Source: Botryococcus braunii
Lineage: Eukaryota > Chlorophyta > Trebouxiophyceae
DNA: 64,000 bases
NCBI GenBank assembly: GCA_002005505.1
Contig: MVGU01001296.1
Coordinates: 91,687 to 155,686, forward strand
Reading direction: 5' to 3'
Shown: one piece after another, positions 52,293 through 63,900 of the stretch
How positions within the stretch are numbered: the first letter of the stretch is position 1
How the letters are laid out: each line of letters opens with the position of its first letter
Made by a program: the position numbers and the translations under genes
Notes under the pieces: generated by a model
Database searches by the model: none
Told to the model about the DNA's origin: nothing
What the model saw: only the letters and a program-made list of their open reading frames with translations

Positions 52293-53780
52293 TCAAGCAT
52301 TAGAAGGTCCCGCGCCGGGGCTTGTCTTCTTGCCAGAAGACCCCTTCTTGAGAGGGCATTCGAATGCAAAATGGCCGGGCTTGTTGCATTCGAAACAGAC
52401 GCCAGCGGCCAGCTTCCCAGCCGCCTCTCGCCTGTCCTGGCTTAGGCCGTACTTCTTCTGAAGTTTGCCCAAGTGGCGTGTGGCTCCCTTGGGATGGTTA
52501 TGGGCGGGACGCTTGGTCCCACGGTCCCGAGGTACTTCTCCCTCCTCGCGGTCCCCATAGACCTTCTCCTTTCCCTTGGAGACACCTGAAAGCATAGCCA
52601 ACAAAGATTCAGCCTCTTTGGCAGCTTTCACCACCGCCTCCACATTGCTCATCTCACGCCTTACCGAGGCATCCTTCATAATGAGTTCAAGTAGAGCGGG
52701 TTTTAGGCCAGCCCGAAAAGCTGCACAAGCTTCAGGCCCAGTTACTGGATATGTGACTGCCTCAACTGTTATTGCCCTAAAGGCAGTATAGTATTGAGCC
52801 ACTGTTCCAGATTGTTTAAGTTGCGCCAAACGATATCGCACGGTGTCTTCCACTGACATATCGACAAAGTTGGCCAACAATTCAGCTTTGAACAAATCAA
52901 AGTCTTTCACATCCTTGCCATGCAAAGCCAAAGACTTTTTAATCAAAGCCCATTGTTCAGCTGCTTTCCCAGAAAGACACAAGGATGCGTGATCCACAAG
53001 CGTATCAGGAGTGAGCTGCAACAACGCCGCGTATGCCGCAAACTGCTCGAACCAAGTTGTTATCTTAGTCCCATCCTTGCTTCCATTAAAAATAGGCGCT
53101 GGAGGCCTCGTTTTAGGAGCAACGAAAGGCATAGGCGAGGGAGACGCACCTTGTCCCCCCCCCGATCCTTGCAGCAAACGCATAATCGCGTCCATCTTGC
53201 CGTCCAGGCTGCCAACTTGGGTTCCCAAAGACCCAATATCAGTGTTAAGAGCCTGGACGGACGACTCTATGCTGGTCACCCTTCTGTCGTGTAGGACATG
53301 ACTCGGGATCCGAGCATAAAAAGCGCGCGCCGCAGCGCACCAAAGCCAATACCTCCACACAACTTTTGCCCAAATAGTGGAAGCTTCCACTAAATCTTTG
53401 GAACATTGTGCAAGGCCTAGGCCATCGTCGCCCTCAGAGGACGGGTGCCGAACTGAATCGGCACACTCCGTCATAAGTGCCCGAGCCTCTTTCAAATCGT
53501 TGATGACTTCAACAATGCCGAGCCTTGCCCACTCAAGAGCTTCCTCAGCAGTCTCAAAGTCAAAAACCTTGGAAAGCAAGCCCTTCCAGTCATAACCCGA
53601 AGTCGAGTCGACCGGGTCAACACCCTCTGGAATATCTGGCACCTCAATATCCAACTCTTTCAGATATGAATAATAAGGTCTAGTATTTCCAGGGTATGGG
53701 AGCCTCCTTAGCGTGTATCGAGGAGGTTTGCCCACCAAAGGGACGAGGTCGGTCGGGATCGGCGGCAAAACGAGAGCCAT
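52293..53780 (-). CDS. gag: Gag, chromovirus G
   Basis: I start it at the first in-frame ATG (53780; MALVLPP), since the frame upstream of it has no ATG. It comprises an N-terminal region of about 200 residues with a coiled-coil-like stretch (SIESSVQALNTDIGSL), a Ty3 capsid domain (IFNGSKDGTKITTWFEQF, FVDMSVEDTVRYRLAQLKQSG) and a zinc knuckle CFECNKPGHFAFEC near the C-terminus, followed by a basic tail. It ends at TGA, and Pol continues in the same frame. The N-terminal 200 residues are longer than in many Ty3 Gags. Confidence 0.9.
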   Translation of the reverse strand: MALVLPPIPTDLVPLVGKPPRYTLRRLPYPGNTRPYYSYLKELDIEVPDIPEGVDPVDSTSGYDWKGLLSKVFDFETAEEALEWARLGIVEVINDLKEARALMTECADSVRHPSSEGDDGLGLAQCSKDLVEASTIWAKVVWRYWLWCAAARAFYARIPSHVLHDRRVTSIESSVQALNTDIGSLGTQVGSLDGKMDAIMRLLQGSGGGQGASPSPMPFVAPKTRPPAPIFNGSKDGTKITTWFEQFAAYAALLQLTPDTLVDHASLCLSGKAAEQWALIKKSLALHGKDVKDFDLFKAELLANFVDMSVEDTVRYRLAQLKQSGTVAQYYTAFRAITVEAVTYPVTGPEACAAFRAGLKPALLELIMKDASVRREMSNVEAVVKAAKEAESLLAMLSGVSKGKEKVYGDREEGEVPRDRGTKRPAHNHPKGATRHLGKLQKKYGLSQDRREAAGKLAAGVCFECNKPGHFAFECPLKKGSSGKKTSPGAGPSNA

Positions 53781-53866
53781 TAAACCCAAACAAAGGAGCG
53801 CAACCCCAAACCGAAAAGCAAAGATGCTTAAAAAAAATTTTGTCAAGCCAATCAAAGCAGAAGTGA

Positions 53867-53882
53867 CCGATATGGGGCACCA
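53867..53882 (-). other. Primer-binding site of chromovirus G
   Basis: On the minus strand TGGTGCCCCATATCGG begins two bases after the 5' LTR. The initial TGG fits pairing with a tRNA 3' CCA end. I cannot name the tRNA with certainty. Confidence 0.6.
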
Positions 53883-53884
53883 AA

Positions 53885-54047
53885 TGTAAAGTTATCCGAA
53901 TTGTTTGCACCGATGAAAGTGCCAGTGTGGCCCGAGCGCCACACCGTATGTGCTAGCGCGAAGCCTAAAGAGGCTACGCCTGGCCTAATGTACCGCTTGG
54001 CATCCGACGGGGCTAACCCTGGCGGAGTCTGCCTGCCGCGCGCTACA
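53885..54047 (-). repeat. 5' LTR of chromovirus G
   Basis: It is 163 bp and identical to the 3' LTR on reading. It is followed on the plus strand by the target duplicate TACTA (54048-54052). Confidence 0.95.
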
Positions 54048-54200
54048 TACTACTTCTCAGGCAGCGCCCACTGTAGTACATGCTTCTGGGTCAGGCGTGC
54101 TTCGGGGGAGTTACTAGTGAAGGAGGTAGCTAATCTCCTCACCCTCCGCCTTTGCCCGTGGTCACTCGGTCATGGTGAACACCAGCCGGAAAGTAAGACA

Positions 54201-57200
54201 TCACTCGCGGGAAACAACACCAAGTGTATTGCGGTGAATCTTGAACAACACAGGGACGAGTGGTTTCGTAAAGATGTCCGCCACATTTTTCTGGGTGGGT
54301 ACATACTTCACGTCCACGTCACCTTGAATGACGGCAGCACGTGCATGGTGAAATGCCACAGCAACATGCTTGGTGTACTTGGAATTTACAAGATTCCGTA
54401 AATTCCGAACACACCCAGAGTTATCAATGAACAGAGGAGGTTTCCACACATCAACATGAATCTCCTCCAAGAAACCGCGAAGCCAAATGGCTTCTTTGAC
54501 AGCATGACTAGCAGCTCGAAACTCTGATTCCACTGTTGATGTAGCAGTGGCACTTTGTTTCTTGCTGCCCCAAACAACTGACCCACCATAAACTTGGAAC
54601 ACGAAACCTGTAGTGGATGCTCGCATATCTAGATCACCCGCATAGTCGGCATCGACATAACCCTCAAGAGGAGATGTGCCCCCACCAAGCTGGAGTGCAA
54701 GATCCCGAGTGTCCTTCAAATACCGGACCACTCGAAGACCTTCTTGCATATGTGCAGTGGTAGGTGTGCCTCTATACCGTGAAAGAACCCCTACCGCATG
54801 AGCAATATCAGGACGTGTGGTATTAGCTAAATACAGAAGAGAGCCAATCAGCTCACAGTAACGATGCCCGGGTTCCAAAGCAACCCCAGCCCCATCAATG
54901 GGATTGGACTGAGTGGAGTGACTGGTGTGCACAAATGATTTACTCATGGGTGTGTCATAGGCCCGTGTGTCGCCACTAAGTCCAAAACTGTCGACCAATG
55001 CATCTATTTTCAGCCCACTACTCATCCACATCAGCTTCCGCTCTCGATCTCGAACAATCTGACATCCCAGGAAATCCTTGACTTCCCCGAGATCATGAAT
55101 AGAGAACTCTTTCCCTATGGTCTCCTTAAAGGCCAATACACGTGGGAGAGCCTTTGACATGATCAGCATGTCGTCTACAAAGAGAACCAAATACACAGGA
55201 TCTTCCCCTGGAACATTTGACACATAGATTCCTGCATCTGACATGCATGCAGTAAATCCATGTTTAGCCAGTGTGGCATCAAGCGTATGATACCAGGCAC
55301 GTGGAGCTTGTTTGAGGCCGTACAGAGCCTTACGCAAGCGACACACTTGGGGACCACCATTGTGAAATCCTGGAGGTTGAGTAACGTAAACCTCTTCCTC
55401 CAGATCCCCATTCAAAAAGGCCGTTTTTATATCGAGCTGATGAATTTCCATATCCTCAGCAGCTGCCTTACACAGAAGAACACGTCGAGCCCCAAAGCTA
55501 CTGGTGGGTGCGAAGACTTCGTCCACATCAATACCCTGAATTTGACGACATCCTTGTGCAACAAGACGAGCTTTGTACCTTATAACATTACCATGGGCAT
55601 CGACTTTTACAGAATAGATCCAGTGAACTGGGATGACTTTCTTTCCTCTGGGTCTTTCAGTGTACTCAAAGCACTCATGAGCATCGAGAGAGTTCTTCTC
55701 CTCGATCATGGCTTGTTCCCAAAACACCCACTGATCAGACATTCGTGCCTCACGATAGTTACTTGGTACAGGAATCTTGCTAAATCTCACTCCTGCAGGA
55801 CTAGCAAGGCAAGCACGTAGAAAAGCAATACTGGCAGGTTCACTGGCATCCCCTCCTGAATCCGCGGTACGGAACACACATGAAGGCATCTCCCCACTGG
55901 GTTCTGCCCCATCTTGCTCATGCAAAATGTCTCTAACAATCCTGGCAGATCCTGCCCATGGATTATCTGAGCTCTGCCTTGTGGCAGATGGCAGATTATC
56001 AAAGAATGCAACCTTGCCTCTGGATCTCATCTGACCCACTACTCTCCGTGCTTCCTGACTCCCGCTCTCATCTTCTCTCACAGCAGCAGCAGTTATCATC
56101 TCTTCATGTTCACATACCATCTCAGAATGGTCCACTGCGTCATGCACATTGCTAACTCGAAGTCGAGTTTCACGATCAGATTCACATTTTGCATTAACAA
56201 GCCTCCCTACAGCCTCATCACGTACATGCATAACAACAGCATTGTCATCGCTACACTGATCAACAGCACTTGAATCACCCTCCACTGCAGAGTCAGTGTC
56301 AACTCCAGTACCCCTCCCAGTACATTCTGCTTCTCCTGCTTCCCCTACGTCTCCTGCTTCCCCTGGTTCCCTGGACGTTGTAATCCCCCCTTCTTCTGTA
56401 CTGATGTCATCATGTACAGTGACGGTGGTAGGAGCTTCATCAGCAGCTTCGATCCCAGCCTGCTCTGTGATGTCACCAGACTTGGGTTGCTGTTTACGAG
56501 CATTTCGTTGCTGCAGACGCTCTGCACGTGTCAAAGCTCCAGGCTGCAGCTGGAAACGTGCCGTACCACCAGGCCAGGGGAATGCGCCCGGGGTGCGTGA
56601 AGTTGGAGACTTGGCCAGTGGTACTGCCATGAGTCTCACTCGGGCTATGGTGCGAATCCCTCCACTGGTGGTTGGTGCAGAGGTCCCATGCCTGGTCGCA
56701 GCATGCATGCGCCTGGGCACCTCACTGACTCCAGGTGATTGGCTTGAGGATGCTGGACAAGGCGCAGTAGAACCAGGAGACCCCACTGGGGATGGCGCAG
56801 AGGGGGCGCAGGGTGCAGTGAGGTCGGAGTGCCTAGTGCGCGCTGGGGGTGCACAAGGTGCGCGGGGTGCAGTGGGGTCTGGATGCAGTCGGGCAGTTTG
56901 AAGGCGAGCTGGGGAGGGTTCATCGTCCTCGCTACTGTTGTCCTCCATGGGAATTGTTGCCTCAGTGGATGCAGGGGTCTCCAATTCCACAGGATTCAGG
57001 TCCTGGTCCAGGCTGGGTCCCGGTTGGGGTGAGGCTGGGTCCGGATCCAGGCTAGATCCAGGCTGGGTTGCAGATACGGGACCGGGCCCAGCAGCTTGCA
57101 GCCCAATGGCAGACGCACCACTCTGGCTCTCCACAAAATGTACACTCGGAGACACCACTGTCCTACCAGGCAGTCGGACCTTGTACCCCTTGGTGTGTGG

Positions 57201-59466
57201 ACAGTATCCCACAAACATACCTGCCTCAGACTGTGCACCCAAAGATGACACCTGGTGTTTGGCATGTTTCACGTATGCCAAACAGCCCCACTTGCGCAAA
57301 TGGGACAGATCAGGGACAGAGCCAGTGAACATTTCAAATGGGGTTTTCTCCTGACCAGAGACTGGCATCACATTATGTAAATATGCAGCAGTAAGCATTG
57401 CATCCACCCAAAGACTCTCATCTGCCTGAACACCCAACAGCAATGTTCTGGCCTTCTCTTTCAATGTTCGATTCATTCTCTCAGCAACTCCATTCTGCTG
57501 TGGAGTATACGCGGCAGAGGTCTCAGTGTGAATGCCATTCTCTGTACAGAAACCATGAAACGTTTTATTCAAGAACTCTGAGCCCCTGTCAGTCCTAACC
57601 GCCTTAACCTTGGATTCTGTCTGTCTCTCCCAGTATGTAATAGTGTCTGTCAAATGAGATGCAATGCTAGCCTTGCTAGTGACTGGTAACACTGAAACGA
57701 AATTAGACAACTCATCCACCACTGTGACAGAAAACTTTTCCCCTTCAACGCCAGGAGTTGACATGGCACCAACCGTATCCGCATGTATTCGATGCAGTAC
57801 TCGAGGCGGCTCATGTGAACTTGGCTTGAAAGATGGTTTACACTGCTTTCCCCGAACACAAGGGTCACAGTGAGTATCGCACTTTGAACAAGGAAGAAAG
57901 GACACAGGTATCCCAGTACACAACTCCTCCCTGCTCAAACGCTCTTTGGCTGTCTTCCCAGGATGCCCTAACCTCTCATGCCAAAGTTTTCGCAACTTGC
58001 AGTTATGTGCAGGTTTGTGCGCAGCATGATGTGCAGACATAGGGTTCACACACACTTGACAAGCCACCTGATATTTGGTGGGATAAATTCCCCTCAGAAC
58101 ATACAACCCATATCTTTCTACAATGCTGCATTCCCAACCCATGGGTCCCACCAGACTGCTGTAGGTCCCATTCTCACGTGGAACAAATTGAATACCATCC
58201 CTTACCCCAGCTGATACAGACAAGAGATTTGTGCTGGCCTGTGGAACACATTGTACATTATGGAGCCACAGTAACTGCCCTTCTGCATTCACCCGACACA
58301 CACTCCCACTAGCAATGATGGAACCATGAGACTCTGATGTAGCCAACTGCAGTTGACGTGGTTCTGTGTACACCGTGGGGTTCTGCAATACACCAAAGTC
58401 ATTAACCAGGTGGACAGTAGCCCCAGAGTCCACAAGCCATTCCTCGCACGAGTGCCCTATCCCACCACTCTGTAATACATTAAACGTCACACTGGGCAGT
58501 GAGATAGGAACGGCTTCTGCGTTTTTAGGACATGGAACATGGGTACTGTTGGATGCAGAGGGAACACTTGGCAGTGAATGCTTACTTCTGTCGCCAGCTT
58601 GCTCCTCTCCAGTACCCTTTTTCCATTTTGTGCACTCCTTGCTGATGTGTCCACGGCTCCCACACTCCCAGCACCTGACTTTTCGTGACCTCTTTCTGTC
58701 TTGCTCTGACTGGTCTGCCTCAGGGTCCTGGGACTTTGGGAGGACTGCCGCTGCCTTGGGAAGAGGTCGAGGGAGCTGGTCATTGAAGCCGGCACCATAG
58801 GCATGGCTCTGCAGGATTTTTACCACATCTTCTGAGGAGCGCCCGCAACAATGCCCATAGAGTGCTCCTTTGAACTGTGCTAGCTCAGTGGGGAGACAAT
58901 CCACAATAGCATTAGTGACATCTTCGGGGTCAATGGAGTGGGAGTTGTCCAGGAGGTTCTGGAAAAGTATGAATTTTTTCATGACAAATGTCTCGAACGT
59001 CTCCTCCCAGGTCATGTGCTCTGTTTTGAGTGTATGTAGCCACTGGCGGTTAACAGACTTGTTGTGTCCTCCAGTGAACTTATTGGCTATGTATAACAGG
59101 GCATCAAAGGCAGAGGGCTTCATTGTCAACATAGGACTCCACTCCACTGGGACACTGCCAGTGATCAGCAGCATTTGCTCTCGTAAAAGGAAGGGGTTTC
59201 TGAAAGGCCTCCGTGCACTCCTTGTGGATAGCTGCAGTGGTCAGATCATAAAGCCAGGACTTGAAATTCCACCCATCCTTTAATAAGGGATGGGCTACCT
59301 TAACATTTGTTGTTGATGGCTTTGTTGTGTCCTCGTGCAGTAAGGCTGTCAGTATCGAAACCACTGGGAGTGCTGTCTTCTCCTGTTCTGTGGATTGACC
59401 ACCCAGACTTACAGGAGGCTGTTGGTTCAGCTGGTCCATTGGAGATGATTCCGCAGACTGGGTCAT
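54201..59466 (-). pseudogene. gag-pol: Gag-Pol polyprotein, copia F2, one frameshift in gag
   Basis: Gag starts at ATG 59466 (MTQSAESSP). The frame changes near 59185-59195, next to a TTTT run, after which 1657 codons are open from 59174 to the stop at 54201. With numbering from 59174: Gag capsid, zinc knuckle CWECGSRGHISKEC near 168, protease DSGAT near 248, integrase zinc region LWHERLGHPG near 405, then catalytic motifs HADTVGA, VRTDRGSEF and NGVAERMN. A long Pro/Ala-rich linker with repeated TAPCAP and GPSLD units follows. The reverse transcriptase has FVDDML near 1331, and RNase H (YVDADYAGDLD) is near 1505. The frameshift could be decay or a consensus error in the T run. Confidence 0.88.
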
Positions 59467-59617
59467 TGTGTGAAAGGTTATGGGTTTCTGCAAGTCTGGG
59501 TCACTTTGCAGATATGAATCGTTCTGGATATGACGTGCAGCAGGTATTCAAGGCGGACTCCTCGTACTCTGCAACCTTGGCTTCGGCGTAGCTCGATGGG
59601 CAGGTGGGCCCATAACC
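59467..59617 (-). other. Leader and primer-binding site of copia F2
   Basis: On the minus strand GGTTATGGGCCCACC (59603-59617) follows the LTR. It is the same half-tRNA site as in C and E over 13 bases. The LTR-end motif CCCATAACCTTTCACA occurs again just before the gag ATG (59470-59485). No coding sequence is seen. Confidence 0.7.
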
Positions 59618-60994
59618 TGTGAAAGGTTATGGGCAGAGAGAACACCTGTAAGTCCGCAAAAGGATTTGTCAATGCACTGTAGAGGTTTCGTCAGTCAGAC
59701 CTCGACACACCCTTTGCGCGCGACTGATACAGGTTCGACAGGAGCGCCTTCCCTTGCGGCAACCAAAAAGCAAGTGCGACTGTCTCAAACACAAATCAAA
59801 TATGCAATAGCAAGCTTCAACTTGTAGCAAACAGACAGGACTTCCATTCCGTGGCACAGGATTCGGCCAACCAACGAATCGATTACATGGGACAATATTA
59901 CTGCTTGCCCTACTGGCACAATCTCATATACGCATAAATTACTTCTCACATCAGCTGGTTTTATAGCATCGTCTCAAACATGTTCTGTGCCGGACCTGAG
60001 TCCGGCACTCTCGTTCCCTTGACGACCTAACAGCACAGCTTTGCGACAGTCAGCGAAATATCTAACCAAATAGGAATTATCTCATTAAATCACAACTACA
60101 TCAATACCTGTAAGTCCGCAAAAGGACTTGTCAATGCACTGTAGAGGTTTCGTCAGTCAGACCTCGACACACCTATTGCCCCAAGCATTACGATTTAGCC
60201 AGAGCAATGAGCAACATTGCAAATGCAGTGGTTATCAAATACATCATGATATTCTATCATCTGTCAAAGTGCCAACGTACCCTTTGCGCGCGACTGATAC
60301 AGGTTCGACAGGAGCGCCTTCCCTTGCGGCAACCAAAAAGCAAGTGCGACTGTCTCAAACACAAATCAAATATGCAATAGCAAGCTTCAACTTGTAGCAA
60401 ACAGACAGGACTTCCATTCCGTGGCACAGGATTCGGCCAACCAACGAATGACGAGTCTGTCGCCTCCAGCAGTTAAATACCTGACCGTGTTTGGCGCCCA
60501 AGGGACTCGATAAAAGTCGAGTCCCTGAAAGCTTCTCATTCCAAAAGTCCCTTATTGGTAATCCAATACGGATGATGTGTCCTAGACAAAATACCTAAAG
60601 GTCCCATTTTCTGTACCTAATTAAACACACTGATGTGGCCGCCTAAGAATTAGTTTGACTGACCTCGAAGACGTATTCGAGGTCCCAAAAACAAGTTCCA
60701 CTGAGTGCCACGATGCTGTGTGAGTCAATGCAAAGTTGTCCAAACCTCTATGTGAAGTTACGTGAGGAAGACTGAGGTCTGTCAAGGAATTATGTCGCTT
60801 CACAGCCAAGTTCCTAGGACTAGCTGGAAGAAGTATGCAGTAGTTTGCACCTAAGGCCCAACAGTGTTGTGCCGTCCAGGGCAGCCTGGCATGCACGACT
60901 GTTTTGCCTAGGATGAGTCAGAAGAATACCTCTGAATAAGTCCAACAGTAATGCTCCCTAAGTAATTACCTGATCTAGGTCATTACCTACAACA
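59618..60994 (-). repeat. Expanded LTR shared by copia F2 and F3
   Basis: It is 1377 bp against 808 bp for the solo F LTR. A segment near its 3' end is present twice (about 59645-59880 and 60107-60454). Unrelated sequence lies between the copies (about 59881-60105), and a further 106 bases are inserted in the second copy (60174-60279). Neither insert resembles other sequence in the window. The LTR serves as 5' LTR of F2 and 3' LTR of F3. Confidence 0.85.
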
Positions 60995-63900
60995 CTTCCC
61001 CTTGGACGTTTCAGAGGTCCAGCTATTGTACTACTTCTCAGGCAACGCCCACTGTAGTACATGCTTCTGGGTCAGGCGTGCTTCGGGGAGTTACTAGAGA
61101 AGAAGGTAGCTAATCTCCTCACCCTCCGCCTTTGCCCGTGGTCACTCGGTCGTGGTGAACACCAGCCGGAAAATAAGACGTCACTCGCGTGAAACGACAC
61201 CAAGTGTATTGCGATGAATCTTGAACAACACAGGGACGAGTGGTTTCGTAAAGATGTCCGCCACATTCTTCTGGGTGGGTACATACTTCACGTCCACGTC
61301 ACCCTGAATGACAGCAGCACGTGCATGGTGAAATGCCACAGCAACATGCTTGGTGTACTTGGAATTTACAAGATTCCGTAAATTCCGAACACACCCAGAG
61401 TTATCAATGAACAGAGGAGGTTTCCACACATCAACATGAATCTCCTCCAAGAAACCGCGAAGCCAAATGGCTTCTTTGACAGCATGACTAGCAGCTCGAA
61501 ACTCTGATTCCACTGTTGATGTAGCAGTGGCACTTTGTTTCTTGCTGCCCCAAACAACTGACCCACCATAAACTTGGAACACGAAACCTGTAGTGGATGC
61601 TCGCATATCTAGATCACCCGCATAGTCGGCATCGACATAACCCTCAAGAGGAGATGTGCCCCCACCAAGCTGGAGTGCAAGATCCCGAGTGTCCTTCAAA
61701 TACCGGACCACTCGAAGACCTTCTTGCATATGTGCAGTGGTAGGTGTGCCTCTATACCGTGAAAGAACCCCTACCGCATGAGCAATATCAGGACGTGTGG
61801 TATTAGCTAAATACAGAAGAGAGCCAATCAGCTCACAGTAACGATGCCCGGGTTCCAAAGCAACCCCAGCCCCATCAATGGGATTGGACTGAGTGGAGTG
61901 ACTGGTGTGCACAAATGATTTACTCATGGGTGTGTCATAGGCCCGTGTGTCACCACTAAGTCCAAAACTGTCCACCAATGCATCTATCTTCAGCCCACTA
62001 CTCATCCACATCAGCTTCCGCTCTCGATCTCGAACAATCTGACATCCCAGGAAATCCTTGACTTCCCCAAGATCATGAATAGAAAACTCTTTCCCTATAG
62101 TCTCCTTAAAGGCCAATACACGTGGGAGAGCCTTTGACATGATCAGCATGTCGTCTACAAAGAGAACCAAATACACAGGATCTTCCCCTGGAACATTTGA
62201 CACATAGATTCCTGCATCTGACATGCATGCAGTAAATCCATGTTTAGCCAGTGTGGCATCAAGCGTATGATACCAGGCACGTGGAGCTTGTTTGAGGCCG
62301 TACAGAGCCTTACGCAAGCGACACACTTGGGGACCACCATTGTGAAATCCTGGAGGTTGAGTAACGTAAACCTCTTCCTCCAGATCCCCATTCAAAAAGG
62401 CCGTTTTTATATCGAGCTGATGAATTTCCATATCCTCAGCAGCTGCCTTACACAGAAGAACACGTCGAGCCCCAAAGCTACTGGTGGGTGCGAAGACCTC
62501 GTCCACATCAATACCCTGAATTTGACGACATCCTTGTGCAACAAGACGAGCTTTGTACCTTATAACATTACCATGGGCATCGACTTTAACAGAATAGATC
62601 CAGTGAACTGGGATGACTTTCTTTCCTCTGGGTCTTTCAGTGTACTCAAAGCACTCATGAGCATCGAGAGAGTTCTTCTCCTCGATCATGGCTTGTTCCC
62701 AAAACACCCACTGATCAGACATTCGTGCCTCACGATAGTTACTTGGTACAGGAATCTTGCTAAATCTCACTCCTGCAGGACTAGCAAGGCAAGCACGTAG
62801 AAAAGCAATACTGGCAGGTTCACTGGCATCCCCTCCTGAATCCGCGGTACGGAACACACATGAAGGCATCTCCCCACTGGGTTCTGCCCCATCTTGCTCA
62901 TGCAAAATGTCTCTAACAATCCTGGCAGATCCTGCCCATGGATTATCTGAGCTCTGCCTTGTGGCAGATGGCAGATTATCAAAGAATGCAACCTTGCCTC
63001 TGGATCTCATCTGACCCACTACTCTCCGTGCTTCCTGACTCCCGCTCTCATCTTCTCTCACAGCAGCAGCAGTTATCATCTCTTCATGTTCACATACCAT
63101 CTCAGAATGGTCCACTGCGTCATGCACATTGCTAACTCGAAGTCGAGTTTCACGATCAGATTCACATTTTGCATTAACAAGCCTCCCTACAGCCTCATCA
63201 CGTACATGCATAGCAACAGCATTGTCATCGCTACACTGATCAACAGCACTTGAATCACCCTCCACTGCAGAGTCAGTGTCAACTCCAGTACCCCTCCCAG
63301 TACATTCTGCTTCTCCTGCTTCCCCTACGTCTCCTGCTTCCCCTGGTTCCCTGGACGTTGTAATCCCCCCTTCTTCTGTACTGATGTCATCATGTACAGT
63401 GACGGTGGTAGGAGCTTCATCAGCAGCTTCGATCCCAGCCTGCTCTGTGATGTCACCAGACTTGGGTTGCTGTTTACGAGCATTTCGTTGCTGCAGACGC
63501 TCTGCACGTGTCAAAGCTCCAGGCTGCAGCTGGAAACGTGCCGTACCACCAGGCCAGGGAATGCGCCCGGGTGCGTGAAGTTGGAGACTTGGCCAGTGGT
63601 ACTGCCATGAGTCTCATCGGGCTATGGTGCGAATCCCTCCACTGGTGGTTGGTGCAGAGGTCCCATGCCTGGTCGCAGCATGCATGCGCCTGGGCACCTC
63701 ACTGACTCCAGGTGATTGGCTTGAGGATGCTGGACAAGGCGCAGTAGAACCAGGAGACCCACTGGGGATGGCGCAGAGGGGCGCAGGGTGCAGTGAGGTC
63801 GGAGTGCCTAGTGCGCGCTGGGGGTGCACAAGGTGCGCGGGTGCAGTGGGGTCTGGATGCAGTCGGGCAGTTTGAAGGCGAGCTGGGGAGGTTCATCGTC

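Larger units (their letters stand above)
48104..54047 (-). mobile_element. Complete Ty3/gypsy chromovirus G
   Basis: It is 5944 bp with two 163-bp LTRs that read as identical, and a perfect target duplication TACTA (48099-48103 and 54048-54052). It inserted into the 3' UTR of copia F2; the empty site can be seen in F3 at 61027-61036. Gag and Pol are open and a primer-binding site and purine tract are present, so this is the youngest-looking complete insertion in the window. Confidence 0.97.
54053..59617 (-). mobile_element. Ty1/copia element F2, internal region
   Basis: This is the internal region of a family F copy on the minus strand, between the expanded LTR 59618-60994 and the truncated LTR 47716-48064, interrupted in its 3' UTR by chromovirus G. 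It has the most complete F coding sequence in the window, with one frameshift in gag. The bases at 54053-54200 are 3' UTR. Confidence 0.93.

Noticed and set aside
53781..53855. Hydrophobic, membrane-like N-terminus on the Gag of chromovirus G
   Set aside because: That stretch begins at TTG with no ATG. The first ATG is at 53780, so the hydrophobic part is probably untranslated leader.
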